This document shows positions 46,301-58,941 of a stretch of 64,000 nt of DNA, piece by piece. This DNA comes from Hypomesus transpacificus (Eukaryota; Chordata; Actinopteri; Osmeriformes; Osmeridae), in contig NC_061078.1 of the NCBI RefSeq assembly GCF_021917145.1, positions 5,004,039-5,068,038 on the forward strand. Direction: 5' to 3'. The translations under genes were made by a program, and so were the position numbers. Each line of letters opens with the position of its first letter. Position 1 is the stretch's first letter. Below the pieces are notes generated by a model that saw only the letters and a list, made by a program, of their open reading frames with translations, made no database searches and was not told where the DNA came from.

Positions 46301-46470
46301 CCTCTGTTGAAAGAAGATACGGATAGGCTATGCGTGACACGCAAAACAAGTCATGCGTGAGTCACAATAACGTTGTCTACCCTTCTACCTCTCTTCTCAC
46401 AGCGGACTGCTGCAATGAATGAGTCGAAGCACATCCACGGGTTAATCATTGTGCCACAGCCCGTTGCGTG
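43354..46470. promoter_or_regulatory. cyp1a: Distal array of 11 XRE-type sites upstream of CYP1A
   Basis: Matches to TNGCGTG occur at 43354, 43399, 44185, 44535, 44652, 45825, 46140 and 46464 on the plus strand. On the minus strand they are at 44261-44267, 45904-45910 and 46338-46344. Four carry the extended core GCGTGAGA (43401, 44187, 44654, 45827). About 1.5 matches would be expected by chance in 3.1 kb of random sequence, fewer with vertebrate CpG depletion; the next 12 kb to the right shows only one that I noticed (48967). XREs bind the AHR/ARNT dimer that induces CYP1A, so this is very probably the gene's distal enhancer. A CpG-rich block at 44120-44270 contains an inverted pair TTCGCGTGA ... 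TCACGCGAA. Confidence 0.7.
44831..44880. mobile_element. Short palindromic inverted-repeat element with TA ends
   Basis: Fifty bases starting TACAGCTCTG and ending CAGAGCTGTA, with inner arms pairing imperfectly. This is the form of a Tc1/mariner-like miniature element or fused termini after internal deletion (TA target). The family is not certain. Confidence 0.5.
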
Positions 46471-47654
46471 CAGACTCTGTTTGCTCTGGCCGTGCCAAGG
46501 GTCGCGAGGTTGTGTACAAAAAGAGCAGAGGGAGGCATCGGCCAGGCTCGCGGGTCACCCGTTTTATCAAAACAATCACCGTCCGTTTTGGGGAAGCACG
46601 CTACTGTTGTGTAAATACCAAAGTTCACAGTGATTGGCTAGATTCCGCATGGATTTCCTCTATAGAAATCAGTTCATTTGTATGCATATTTCCGTTCTAT
46701 ATGTTGCCTATAGGCCTAGCTTTGATGCTTCGGATAATAATAGCCTTATGAAACAATAATAACAAGTCTCATTGTCCTGTATTTTTTTCACGTTTTGTAT
46801 TACATTGACCCCATATGGTAGAAACACACTGGTAATAATTAGGCCTCAATCAAACAATAAATAAATAGTAAGTGAGTCTAAGCATTTAAATAAGTAACTT
46901 ATAAAGCCTTTATAACAATATTGTTGTATCAACAAAAACTGTAGAAGGAAACAATCATATCATATATATACAAAGGTCAGAGCATGTGTTTGAGAAAAAA
47001 ATGCATGTTGTGCACAGTATATTGAGAGTATACAGAATAACTTCTGTTCATCTATGTCTTGTCTTAAGGCCCCCACCGTGAGTCTATAGACAACGATGTA
47101 TGTGTGTGTGTGTGTGGTATCTGTGTGCATTTGTGTAATTGTGTGAATGCTTTCTTGCACGTGCATAGTTTGGGAGGCGTATGTATACAATTCTGTTGGC
47201 TTGTGCATGTCGCGTAGTATGTTTGTATCTATGTGTATTAAGGCCTGTGTGTCTACAATGAGTAGTTTCTTGGACAGCACTAAAGGCTTATCCCTAGGGC
47301 CCTGTTGAGTAATTGTCTGAGCCCGCTTCAAGCATAACAATACCCCTTACCCTACCAGCACAGGATGTCCGGCCCTACCGGCTACTGTGTTGGTGTGTTC
47401 GCACACACAGATGTAGGCTACAATTTCAAACACACGTAGTCACACAAACACAAAAATACACAGACTCGACAATACATTTACACAAATGCAAGCACACACT
47501 CACACACACACACACACACACATACACGCACACACACACATTCATAAAAACATATTTAAACATGTACATCAACACAAAACTATTGATCCTGCTCACTCTC
47601 AGTAAATTCTGCTAAATGCATCGTCACTATCATTCATACATTCACATAGTCCCA

Positions 47655-47880
47655 GTGGTACTTAAGCAGTTGTAGTGTAGTAGCAGTAACCGTGGCTAAG
47701 TTACACTGTAGCTAAGCTAAGTTTCTAAGCAAGGTAGTAAGTGTAGTGGCCAGCAGTAGTGGTTAGTGGGATAGCGTAGTATTCATAAGTGAAGTAGTAG
47801 TATACTTGTAGTAAGTAGTGAGAGTCGTAGAGTTGAAGTAGTAATGAGTATAGTAGTGTAGTAAGTGCAATAGCAGAAGT
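47655..47880. repeat. Degenerate AGT-rich trinucleotide tract
   Basis: About 225 bases dominated by imperfect GTAGTA/AAGTAGT repeats, probably an old decayed microsatellite. Confidence 0.75.
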
Positions 47881-50800
47881 ACATTTCACTATAGGGCCAT
47901 GTCTCTGTTTTAGTACTTGTAAGCTGCAGCTGTTCTCTGTGGGCTTTCCCAGGCAGCGGCTAACAGGAAGTGACCCGACGCTGTGCCGCTAAAGAGAGTA
48001 GCCCCGTCATCAATAGTCTCTACTATCATCAGCAATAAGGAGGTATTTCTGTGCCATTCACGCTCCAGCTTCCTCTTCCCAAAGCAGTCTTTGGTGATTG
48101 CTTCATATGCAGCTTTCCTGTGAGCACTCATAAACACTCATAAATAAACATCCATAGCAAGCCCACATGAGTGCCCCTTAGATATACTCTCCAACAAATC
48201 AGACAGACTAGCGTGCCACTCGTTAAAGTTGACTCTGTTCAATGTTTGTAAAGTTATAAGTTTCTTACATTTATTCTTACTTTGCCGGAAGGGTCTTGTT
48301 GAGAATACAAATTGAAGAGTGGAGTAATTGTTTCGTGTGGGGACGGCCAGGTCTGAAAGGTACACACACATTGCAGTGGAGCACTTGTGGGCCAAGCATT
48401 ATCTCTTTATCAGGTCTGTTCACCACCATGAATCATTTGTGCATGCCATTGGCTTCATTACACGCACAGGAGAAAACAGAAGCTTGAAGGCCTGATAGGT
48501 GGTGATGCTGACATGCTCCCAGATTAGAGATGTAGTTAAAACAACACCTGTCCCTGGTTTTGTCAGGTTTGATGAACCTGGTGGCAATGATGATGCCCAT
48601 GCCAATGCTTCATACGGATGAACTGAGAGAAGTAGAAAATGATGAGAATTTTTTTTGAATGTGCAATGTGTTTAGACAAGTTTAGGTGGGTGGTTGTGTG
48701 TGTGTGTGAGTGTGTGTGTGAATGAGATACAGAGCAATATTGAACTAATTAATGAGGTGGGAGAGAAAGACAGATAAGATAAAGTGAGAGAAAGAACAAG
48801 AGAGAAAGAATCAGAAAGACATTGTGAAAGAAAGGCAGTGGTGAGACAGAGAACATTGAATCACTTTATTCTCTGGATGTGTGTTCCAGCTTTGATCTGG
48901 AACACACAAAACCCTCCTGGTGTTAAATGAACACGTATCATTTTGCAGTGTGCATGGCGCAATACATTGCGTGTGTACGTGTGTGTACACAGTCACAGGT
49001 ATGTGCATTCATATGTGTGTGTGCGTGTGAGAGGGAAAGAACAATGAATGAGAAAAGGGAGGTACCTGTCCTAAATAAACTGTAGTCCCCGTAGGAGCAA
49101 GCTGTTCTCCCTCCACACACCCAATATTTGGCTCGGGGGCTCTGCTACCTGCAAATACAAACACAACAACACGCCTCCACCCTGCCCCCTCCCTACCTGC
49201 CCCTCTCCTCCTCTCCTCTCCTCGCCTTGCCTCTCCTTTACCTTACCCTCCCTCCCTCCCTCCCTTTCCACCCACCCTATTTAACCCATCCACCTCCTCC
49301 TCCACCTGCTTACAGTAACACAGGGAGGATACTGCTCTACCTGTTCTCCTCCTCTCTTGGCGTGCTGCCTCTCTCTGCACCCTGCGGGTCTCCAGTTCCC
49401 AGATGAGAACACTCTGTCAAAACTACCCTCCCTGCATGCACCAGGGGCTGCAAACCCTGTGACTGACAGAACAAGTCAAGTTGAAGTTAATGATTGACCA
49501 GTGGATGATGAGAATTTGAGGCAGCGGTAGGACTTTTGGCAGACCGCTACAGAAAGTGCAGAGGCCCTGTTTGAGTTCTCTTATGCTGTGTTTCCTTGTC
49601 ACTTTAAAACTGGGCAACAAATCAATCTGCCAACAGGCTTATTACTTTGTCTGTCAGGTGTGAACAGCTTATTCCGATTTGATCCCCAGCCAGTTCTTAA
49701 CAACCAACTGCCAATTAAGAGCCACTGTAATTATTCTATGTTCAAAGTATATGCGACTCGTGTGCTACTGTTCTGCCTCGGGATGTCCTGTCATTTTCTG
49801 ATCTCCTTCTTCTCCCTTCTTCTCTCAGTTCCCCTCCCTCACTCCCCTCATCCATTGGTGTCATGTTTGGGCGTGTTGAGTCTCCCGGGGAAGCTATGGG
49901 CACCATAGTGCCCACTTCCTCTGTTTGCCCACGAGAGGAACATGATTCCAGGCACGTAGTGGTGGTAAATCCTGCAGGCTTCAGTGGAAGATGGCACTAA
50001 CGATAGGGGCAGGAAGAACAGTAGTGGCACGCACACACTCCCCCTTTACAGGAACCAACACCATATTAGATCTGCTATTCTTGCCTGGTATGTGCTATTT
50101 TGAGCCTCTTACAATCTGATGCAGTATTTGAGGTCAACAATCTGATAGACACTGGCATGTCACTTGCAAGGCCAAGACAAACACCGTCATTATGAATAGT
50201 ACGTATTTAAATGATGTACCATATAATCAGTGTACAATGAGATTTCACCGACCAGCCACATATTTGATCTTAAATTGATCACTTTAAACAATATGCTTCC
50301 TGTCACTTTTATACACAGATACTGTGATGATCCTCTGTGAGTTGAAGCCAGCAAATGTACAATAGATGACCTTGCACAAATGGCTGACATTAGGCACAAT
50401 TTTGGAGAGCATGCCTGACTCTGAGAGGACACAATAGGAGTACGAAGGAGGCAGAGGATGACAGAATAAAGAACCGGAGGAGGGAGAGAGACAGGGGAAG
50501 AGAAGGGAGAGAAGGGATGGAGGAGAGATGAAAGACTTGCACATGGGTGGGGACCAAGTGACAACAGCCATCTCTCCTCCATTTAAGTTGATGTGGATCA
50601 GCTCGTTTTAAACCTGTGTACATAGACAGCGAGGAGAACGTTGAGTCAAGGAATAGGTATGCATCATTGTGTGATCCTCTATGACTAACTACATGAGACT
50701 CTGACTAAGTCTGCCTTCCAACAGTTCCAATAATGCTTAGCAGGGAGTTACTGTATGCATTTTCAAGTTATGAAAGAACCGGAAGTGAGTCAGATTAAGT

Positions 50801-53800
50801 GATAGCAATTCCTATCTCCCCATAGTGGCGTTCTACTTGCAAGGTTAATTTGGTTAGTTACTGGAGATGTCAGGGATTGATAAAACATCAGGCTCATACA
50901 GTCTCCTGTTACTTTGAATAAAGCTGCAGAAACTATTTATCAAGATTGATTGTCTGAAAGGCAACAAAATCCTACTTCAAAATAAGGATTCAGAGGTCAT
51001 ATCAGTTTCTCCTACCATTCTCTGATGCAATACAACATCAAAGGAGTCTTATACTTGCAAATGACACCCAACACACTGTATGGCGTTTAGCTTCTGATAT
51101 CAGGTGTGTAGTGTGGTAACGAAGTGTGAACTCAGAAAGGATTTCACAGACTCCTGTATCTCCTTTCTCTTGAGATCTGTACCCCTTTTGTCAAGTACAC
51201 TGCTCGGGGTTGGAATGTGAGTGCTTCAGTTTACCAGTGCCTTGAAGTCTGCACACTGACTAAACAACCTAGAAGGCACTCCCATTCACAAATCAACATG
51301 TGTGAATGACAAAGGTTATTTGATTCTCTCCGTCTCTCTCTCACAAATCAAGTTATCAAGTTTCAGTGGTTTGATCACCCGGGATGTAAAGGGTTTGTTT
51401 CCTTTGTTACACCCATAGATGTAATACACATGTTATAATTTGAACTCTTACACCTTTGTCAGCCCTCACCCTTTCTCTCAAACTTGATCTTTCTTAGTAT
51501 CTCTTAATATATCTTAGTATTTCTCTCTCTCTCTCTTTCTCTCACTCACATACACCAGCTGTAAAGACAAGAGTATCTAAGAGGATATTCTCACGCCAAC
51601 CCCAAGGCTTGTCCATCATAGTCACAACAACCTCAGAGGGCAACAGAGTGCATTCAGGAGAGCTGTTGGAAAATAGTGCGTGCCAGGAGGGAGGGAATGT
51701 GTTTGAGTGTGTGTTTTTGAAACATCCTACATGTGAAACGCCTCATTGCTCATGAAACCTGAGATGGCCTCTCTTTCTAAGGACGGGGTGCCGTGTGTGA
51801 ACTTTAGAAATGTATCTTTGGTGAAAATGAAAATCCTTCTGCAAGCAATAAGATAGAATGCATTAACCTGGGCTACAGTCTGTCTCTTCATAGTCCAGAT
51901 GAGTTCCTTAGAGACACAATTTTCTTACACTGATTACACTCTTTCTTTGTTTGCCGAGACGGACAGCAGGACCAGGTAAGCCTCTCCATCATTCAGTTTG
52001 AATATTCCAGAGTAGATGGCACTGTGTGTTTTGATTGGATCTGGGGCAAGTTGATTCATGGCTTGTACGATGTTTCTGTCTGTGTGCAGGTGCTTGCAAA
52101 AAGTCCATTCACCTAGATCACAGGTTTGCGTGTGTGAGATCCAACAGTGTTGTGCAACAGTCGATTTTGTACACAATGAAGAATGTAACCCAAAGGAACA
52201 CGCAGAGAGAAAGGCCCTATCAGAAAAAATACTTCTGACGGCAGTTCTGAGTGGAATGAGATCTGCCATGTCTCTTTGTTGCACCCTCGAAGAAACCAAC
52301 AGGTGTAGTAATCACTGTCACTATCAGTAGTGACGTGCATGTGTCTGTGTGTGCACCCTTATAAAATACCACATAAATACAGACACATATATACACAGAG
52401 GACCAGATCACAGGATCACATCTTAAATCAACATTTCTTGCGCAGAAAACCATTAACACATGACAGCTGTGCGTCAGTCTGATGACTGTATTTGTTTACT
52501 TGTGCTTTTTGCTCATCATGCAGGAAGTTTTTGCAGATGAAAATGTCCTGGAAAATGTCAGTGAGGGCCGCAGGGAAGGATGCTGTGAAAGAGACAGAGA
52601 TAAAAAGACACCAAAAGCTGCTCTCACTGCCAAACTGCCATTTTGGATTGTAAATCAAAATGCCTTTCAACTGTCTTTAAATGATGTTTATGTGAGTTTT
52701 GCTGTCCTTGCTATCACGCCCCATGGTTCTGTGCACCTCTGGGTTACGCACCTGCTGAAATACACTAACACGTGCACGCACGCACTCACGCACGCACTCA
52801 CACACACACATAGTAATGAAAACAGAATTTACCTCCCAGCTTCAATAGAGGATCTGGCTCTGTTTTCTCTCACATTAAAATGTCACCATCCCTTTCAACT
52901 GACTGCTGTTTTTGTTCCAACTCACTTGGCTTATTGGGCCCATTCAGTTTCATATCAATGTTCCACTTTGTTTAAAATGCACGTCCTCCAACAATCAGTA
53001 AACGTCCTTTTAAGCCTTTTGTTAGCATTAGTGAAAGAAAAGCAATGTGTTAGCAATTAGCATGCTTGTCCTTACGGTAGAGTGTCCCCCCTGGTAGGCC
53101 TGGGGTTGACGTGCTTTGACAGCCAGGCTTACTGTGGCCTGGCCAGTGCTCTTGTGCTGTTTGAACAGGGAGGTGGAGACACCCTGAATGCCTGCCGCTC
53201 AGCACTCGGCCATAATTCAATTACACTGAGCTGGCCGCGGAGGCCAAGTGGATAGCCTACACACACACACACACACACACACAGACACACATACACACAC
53301 ACACATATACCTTTCCACTTAAACACTCCTGCATGGCTTGCTAATGACACAATCGCACGACAGACACACGCAGTCCGTTGACCACACACTCACACACAGC
53401 ATGGCATTGCTTTACAAGCACATGACTTCATACCACAGAAAGGTAGATTACAACAGATCCAGGCAGTTTGTGTGTGTCTGTCCTACAGCTAGGACTGTAG
53501 CATGTACTGTCATACAGCTTCTGTTCAAGCCAGACATTTGTTTTGGTGGAAGCCATTTTAGTTTCTAGTCTCCACCATGTTGGTTGCCAGACTCTAATTG
53601 AATTATCCCCCAGGTTGGTCAGCCAAGACCTGGGTACCATTGGGAGCATTGCGCTAATGCAACATCAGTGTCATGCCAAAATCCTGGTGTGTGTGACAAT
53701 CTGAGATAGATTAGCCCACAGGATCAACAGCCTTGTCTGGCGCACATAACTAATGTCTACTGGTAGGCCAATTATCAAAATGGATAGATATGGAGTAAAT

Positions 53801-56800
53801 GTGAATACCCTCCGGGGGGGGGGGGGTATGTTTATAATGATATTGATGAAAAAAAGAAAAAAACATTATACACCATGTCAAGTTTCCCTTGCTATGATTC
53901 AACATAAATAGTATGTAGCTACTTCTGAAAAATAGGCTATCCTGTCAACTGTTTGTGATACAAATAAGACAATTTTTATACAGATTGTCCAAATAAAGCT
54001 TTTTAGATTGGATCTTCAAATCTTATATCAACAATGCTTGCCAATCTTTGAATCTTGAATCAACATTATGGTGGCTGTTGATGCCTGGTGAAAACAGGCC
54101 TTCTCCATCGTTCTCATTGGTTGAGCTGGTTGTTCTCAGGCATGTCAATCCTGTCATCCCACTGAGGCCTGGCCAACAAAATATCAACTCTTCCTCCATT
54201 TCACATGACAGGTAATTGGACAGCAGGTCTGAGAGATTAACATTCATTCAGATTCACATCCATTGCGTAGCGCTGTTGGTATTGAATGAGCCAATTGACA
54301 GTTCATGTTCAAACTTGTGTTTGTTGGGATGAAAGTCAAGATCGTAAACTGGTTACGTCATCAAAGTGTTTATGTCACCTCAATTCAACTGATGTAAATT
54401 TGCCTTCAGGAAAACATGTCTGGGTGCCATGGTAAGATAATTTGGGATGAATTCGTGGGAACATAATATAATAATAAAGGGTTGCAGGCCTACCTGCTGA
54501 TGCAGTCACTGTAAACAGTGGCTGTGATTTTATGTGGATAAGACATTGTAGAATCACAACAGCATGTAGCTAACTAAAATGTAGGCTGGAAAATGAAGAT
54601 TAATTAAGAAAACTTATTTATTAAAAGTAACAAAATTGTATGGGCTAGTCTATAGACCTATTCTGGCCCTCAATTCCCTGTGATGGACTACCTTGAGACC
54701 GTTGTTTTCAACTATTCACAATTGCGACTCCAGGTAAGGATAGGAAAACATTCCGTTCCGTTCCGTGTGCATGTGAGCGGCTCGTAAAAGGCAGAGGAAG
54801 CTGAGGTGTAGAGACAAGGCGCTCGAGGCGAGGGGAGTTTACACAGCGCTTCAACATTAATCCGCCCTCTCGGATTTTTGTATCCGACCTAACATTAAGG
54901 GTGGCAATAAAGCGAAACCTTCCTGTGAAAATATTCCAAGGTGTTTGGCAACTATTCCTGTTCAGCCCACACTTTTGACAGGTTTGACATTTGATTAATG
55001 TTGCCAAAATGAACAACAGTGCAGAGACTGATTTCAGATGCATCATTTATTTTAGCATTGAAGTCTTTATTTCTATGTCTATTTATCCAATGGGAAGGAG
55101 TAATGAAGCTGCATGTGTGTGCATATGCTGATGGGTCAAACTGTGGGCTATACATTTCTGATACAAGTTGCAAAAGTGTGCACGTGTATTATTTAAATCT
55201 ACAGTATTCAAGTTGAGTATAGAAATCGTATACATCTAAAGACTACCTCTCCACGTTTGACCAACTTTCCTACCCTTACCCTGATTCATAATAGTGAGTT
55301 ATTTTATTCAATGTATGGCCCGCTAGGTTCACCTCACATATACGGCTGTGTCTTTCTCTTGTTTATTTCATCGAAACTTTCTTGGTTGAACAGTCCATCA
55401 TTCTTCTTGTCTGAGAAAGAGATTTCATTGTACCGAGAACTCAAACAGGCACTTAGAGCATGACACTAGATGCACGCATAGTGACATACATTTACAGATC
55501 CAGGTATAATAGACCCTTGAGTCATCCGATCAGCTCTGAGTCTCAGGCTTACAGACAGAGTAGTACCGCCGTGTGGGATGTGGCCAAATGGAGTGGAGGA
55601 GCTGCAGGGTTCAGAGTATGCAGCCCTGCTTCTAGCCTCAGGCACGTAGCTCAGATTTAAGAATGAGTTGGCGTGTCAAGATAGCGTGTCTTGCTTGCTA
55701 ATAGACCACGCCTGCACCTGTCAGGTGCTCAGTGGCATGCCTATGTTTCGTGCAGGAGCTTGTGTGTATATGTGTGTGTGTGTGTGTACGTGTGAGAGAC
55801 ATGTCTCTCTCTCTCTCTCTGTTGCACGCAGCTGCATACCCCAGCAGTGATGGACACCTGTGATTTAGCGCGCTCCTGCGATGGCTAAGCAACCCTGGAA
55901 ACACCTAAATATTTACTAAGTCATGCAAGACCTGGGAGGCTGAGTTTTGGAGTTCTCTTCCTCTCTGTACCTGCACACGTCTGGGCAGGTTACGTAAACA
56001 ACACGCAAAGGGAAATCATATTCCATGTCACCTTCAGTGCTTCTGCCCTTCCACCTGCCTTCTCAGCAGGTGTAACACAGAGAGGAGGACTTCTAACAGA
56101 CTTTGTTTGTTCTCCGTCTCTCCTCTCTCTTCCTCTCTCTTTCATGACCAGGGGCCTGCAGGAGATACTGGCCTCCAAATAGATGAAAGTTGAGTTGCTC
56201 ATCAACCATCTTAGCTGTCACAGAGGTGTTGATTCATACTGGAAACACAACACTGCGCACACCTAAGTTCAAATCCTGACATCCAGCCCCCCACACACCT
56301 AGGCTTTGTGGAAAAATGCCAAAAATTATTAAAATAAATGTCAATTTCTACTACTCAATGTGTAAAACAACATTTTGGGGTCTTCAGTACAGCCAGCTTT
56401 TCATGAGCAAGTGTCTCCATTACAGCAAAGTTTATACAGGTCCTCATTGCTTGGGACTAAAGTCCTCAACTTGTGCACCCTGTGGAAAATAGACCAGGGC
56501 ATGCCCATATGAAAGCAGCCTGCATTCAACCAGCTATTCCCTGTGCTAAGTAGTTATTTTACTGTAATACTTATCGCAATACTACTGCTTAGACTGACAT
56601 CAACTGAATAAGGTATTCTGGATGTCGTCACTGCAGGAATGATAAAGTCAAGATAATCTGCTTGCTGGACAGGCTGTCTTTGCTGAACCTGGAAAACAGA
56701 GGGGTGAGAGAAAGGTCACTGGCAAGCTGCAGGAATGCCTGTGGCCGTATCAGTGACATCACTGGCAGATGCCAGTCTGGCAGTGTGTGACTGCCTCTGC

Positions 56801-56986
56801 TTCATGGCTCAGGATAACTCACTGGTGGGTAGTGTGTATGAATATGTACACTACATATGAACATTGATATAAGCACACATGTAAGTAGACACTGATAAAA
56901 GCATACGCACACTCACATGAATATGGCATGGACAGGGTCATACATGCATACACACACAAACACACATTTTTCTGGAACTCCCCATG

Positions 56987-57086
<100 letters not shown>

Positions 57087-58293
57087 TGGCGTGTCAGTGG
57101 GGAATGCCTGTGCTATCTGAGGTTAGTTGGAGAGCCCTTCTTGTGCAGCTTTATCAGACACATCTTCATGTTCACCCACAGCTGCCAGTGAATAGCTGCA
57201 CCTAGCCCTGCCCCTCACCTGCAAACATGGTGGCAGTGCCTCCAATATAAAATGGAAATGTTCCTTAACTAGAAGGCCAAATGCTATTGGAAAGTATTTC
57301 ATCATACCTGACTTGTCCAAATTTGTTCTCAAAAGATTACATCTATATTTGTCAAACAGTATACCAGTCAAGCTACAGCAAATACAGGAGTATTATTATT
57401 AGATGTATTTGGTTGAGGACTAAGTGACTCTCATTTCCTTCCTCAACCATAGTTCACATACCTGTCACTGTTATGTAAACCCAACTGAGGCATAACTGCA
57501 GGGAAGATTAGACTGAAGACAGTGTGCACAATGTTCTAGAGTGCATGTAAACATATAGGCAATAAACTGTATAGTCTGTGTCGCGATTATCTCGAGAACC
57601 AGGCATTGTATGAAGTTGGCATTTACTGGGTGATTTGCTCAGGACCCAAGGTCACCTGTGAAGGTGTTGTCTCACAGATCTCACATAACAAAACTGGGCA
57701 ACAGGCTCCACTTCGTCACTTAACATTTTATTTCTCATATCGGGCAACATGGGGGACAAAGAGTCAAGGATAACTAGCTACAACCTATTGTTATATGATG
57801 AGACCATCAAGAGCTAGCTAGCTACCCACATGACTAATGGGTTGTAGCCAAATAAATCTTACTATGGCTAACTGACAAGATTAGAGCAAATTGTTATTTG
57901 ATTACAAATAGGGAAAAGAGAATGGGAATGCTCATTCTGTCTGTTTTACCAGAAAAACTAGCAAGCATTCATTATTTAATATACCACTCAACCACTGGCA
58001 CTGCAGCAGTCTTGTTAAACAAGAACAAACTCATGTGACACCCTCTCTACTGCCTCCCTATGGAGCCATTAGGTAATCTCCAATTGCATGACAAGTTGTG
58101 AGATAATTGGCTCTGTCTCTCTCTCTTTTCTTTCATTGACATAGTTCTCAAATTGTTTAATGTTGTTTTTCATGATCCCAGGTTTCCTAGCAACGTCTGT
58201 ACTGGGAACCGCAACGGCACGGTAGGGGGTGGAGCTGTTAGGTGAGAGACTTGACAGACAGACACACACGCACACATGCACACACACACACAC

Positions 58294-58330
<37 letters not shown>

Positions 58331-58935
58331 AACACGCACACGCCCTTCCACCTGTCCTATCAACAACAAGGGATCCGGAGAACTGAAAAGTGTACATCCA
58401 TGTCTTGATCAAAGAAAAGTCATGAGTATATGGCGTGCACCTCTCCATAGATCAAGCAAATATCTGTGATTTTTCAGACAGAACATATTTTGGGCTCATC
58501 CATGTGCACAGTCATTATAGGTGGGAGCGAGCCCAGACTGGCTGACACTGAGGGTCTGTAATTATCCCTCCAGCTGTCACTGCCAAGGCATTTGACCCCT
58601 GACCCCTGATACCTACACTTGAGATAATTTGCCAGGAACACGCGTTAGTTCAGGGGTAGTTAGCCCCCCAGAGACCCCTGTTCCACCATGTTTTAAATAA
58701 GCATTGACATGATTAACTTTTCTTCGCTTTATGAACAGGAGTTTGGTCAACACTCTGGTAATGTTCCAGTCAAAATTCTGCCGTGCTTACCTTCTCTGTG
58801 ATCTGGTCAAAACACAGAGCCAAAACACTGAGCCAAAGACAGTCCCATGCCTGTGCAACTTTATGTTCTGTAGCTTAGCCCCCTCCACTGGTGACAATGT
58901 GGTATCTAATAAGTAAAGTAAATACTGTCATTGAC

Positions 58936-58941
58936 TTAATG
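58936..58941. repeat. Possible target-site duplication, left copy (TTAATG)
   Basis: Identical to 60101-60106, directly outside the terminal inverted repeats of the DNA transposon. Confidence 0.6.

Noticed and set aside
48138..48395. 85-codon minus-strand frame with reasonable composition
   Set aside because: No recognised family, no splice context and no neighbouring exons; length is within chance expectation.
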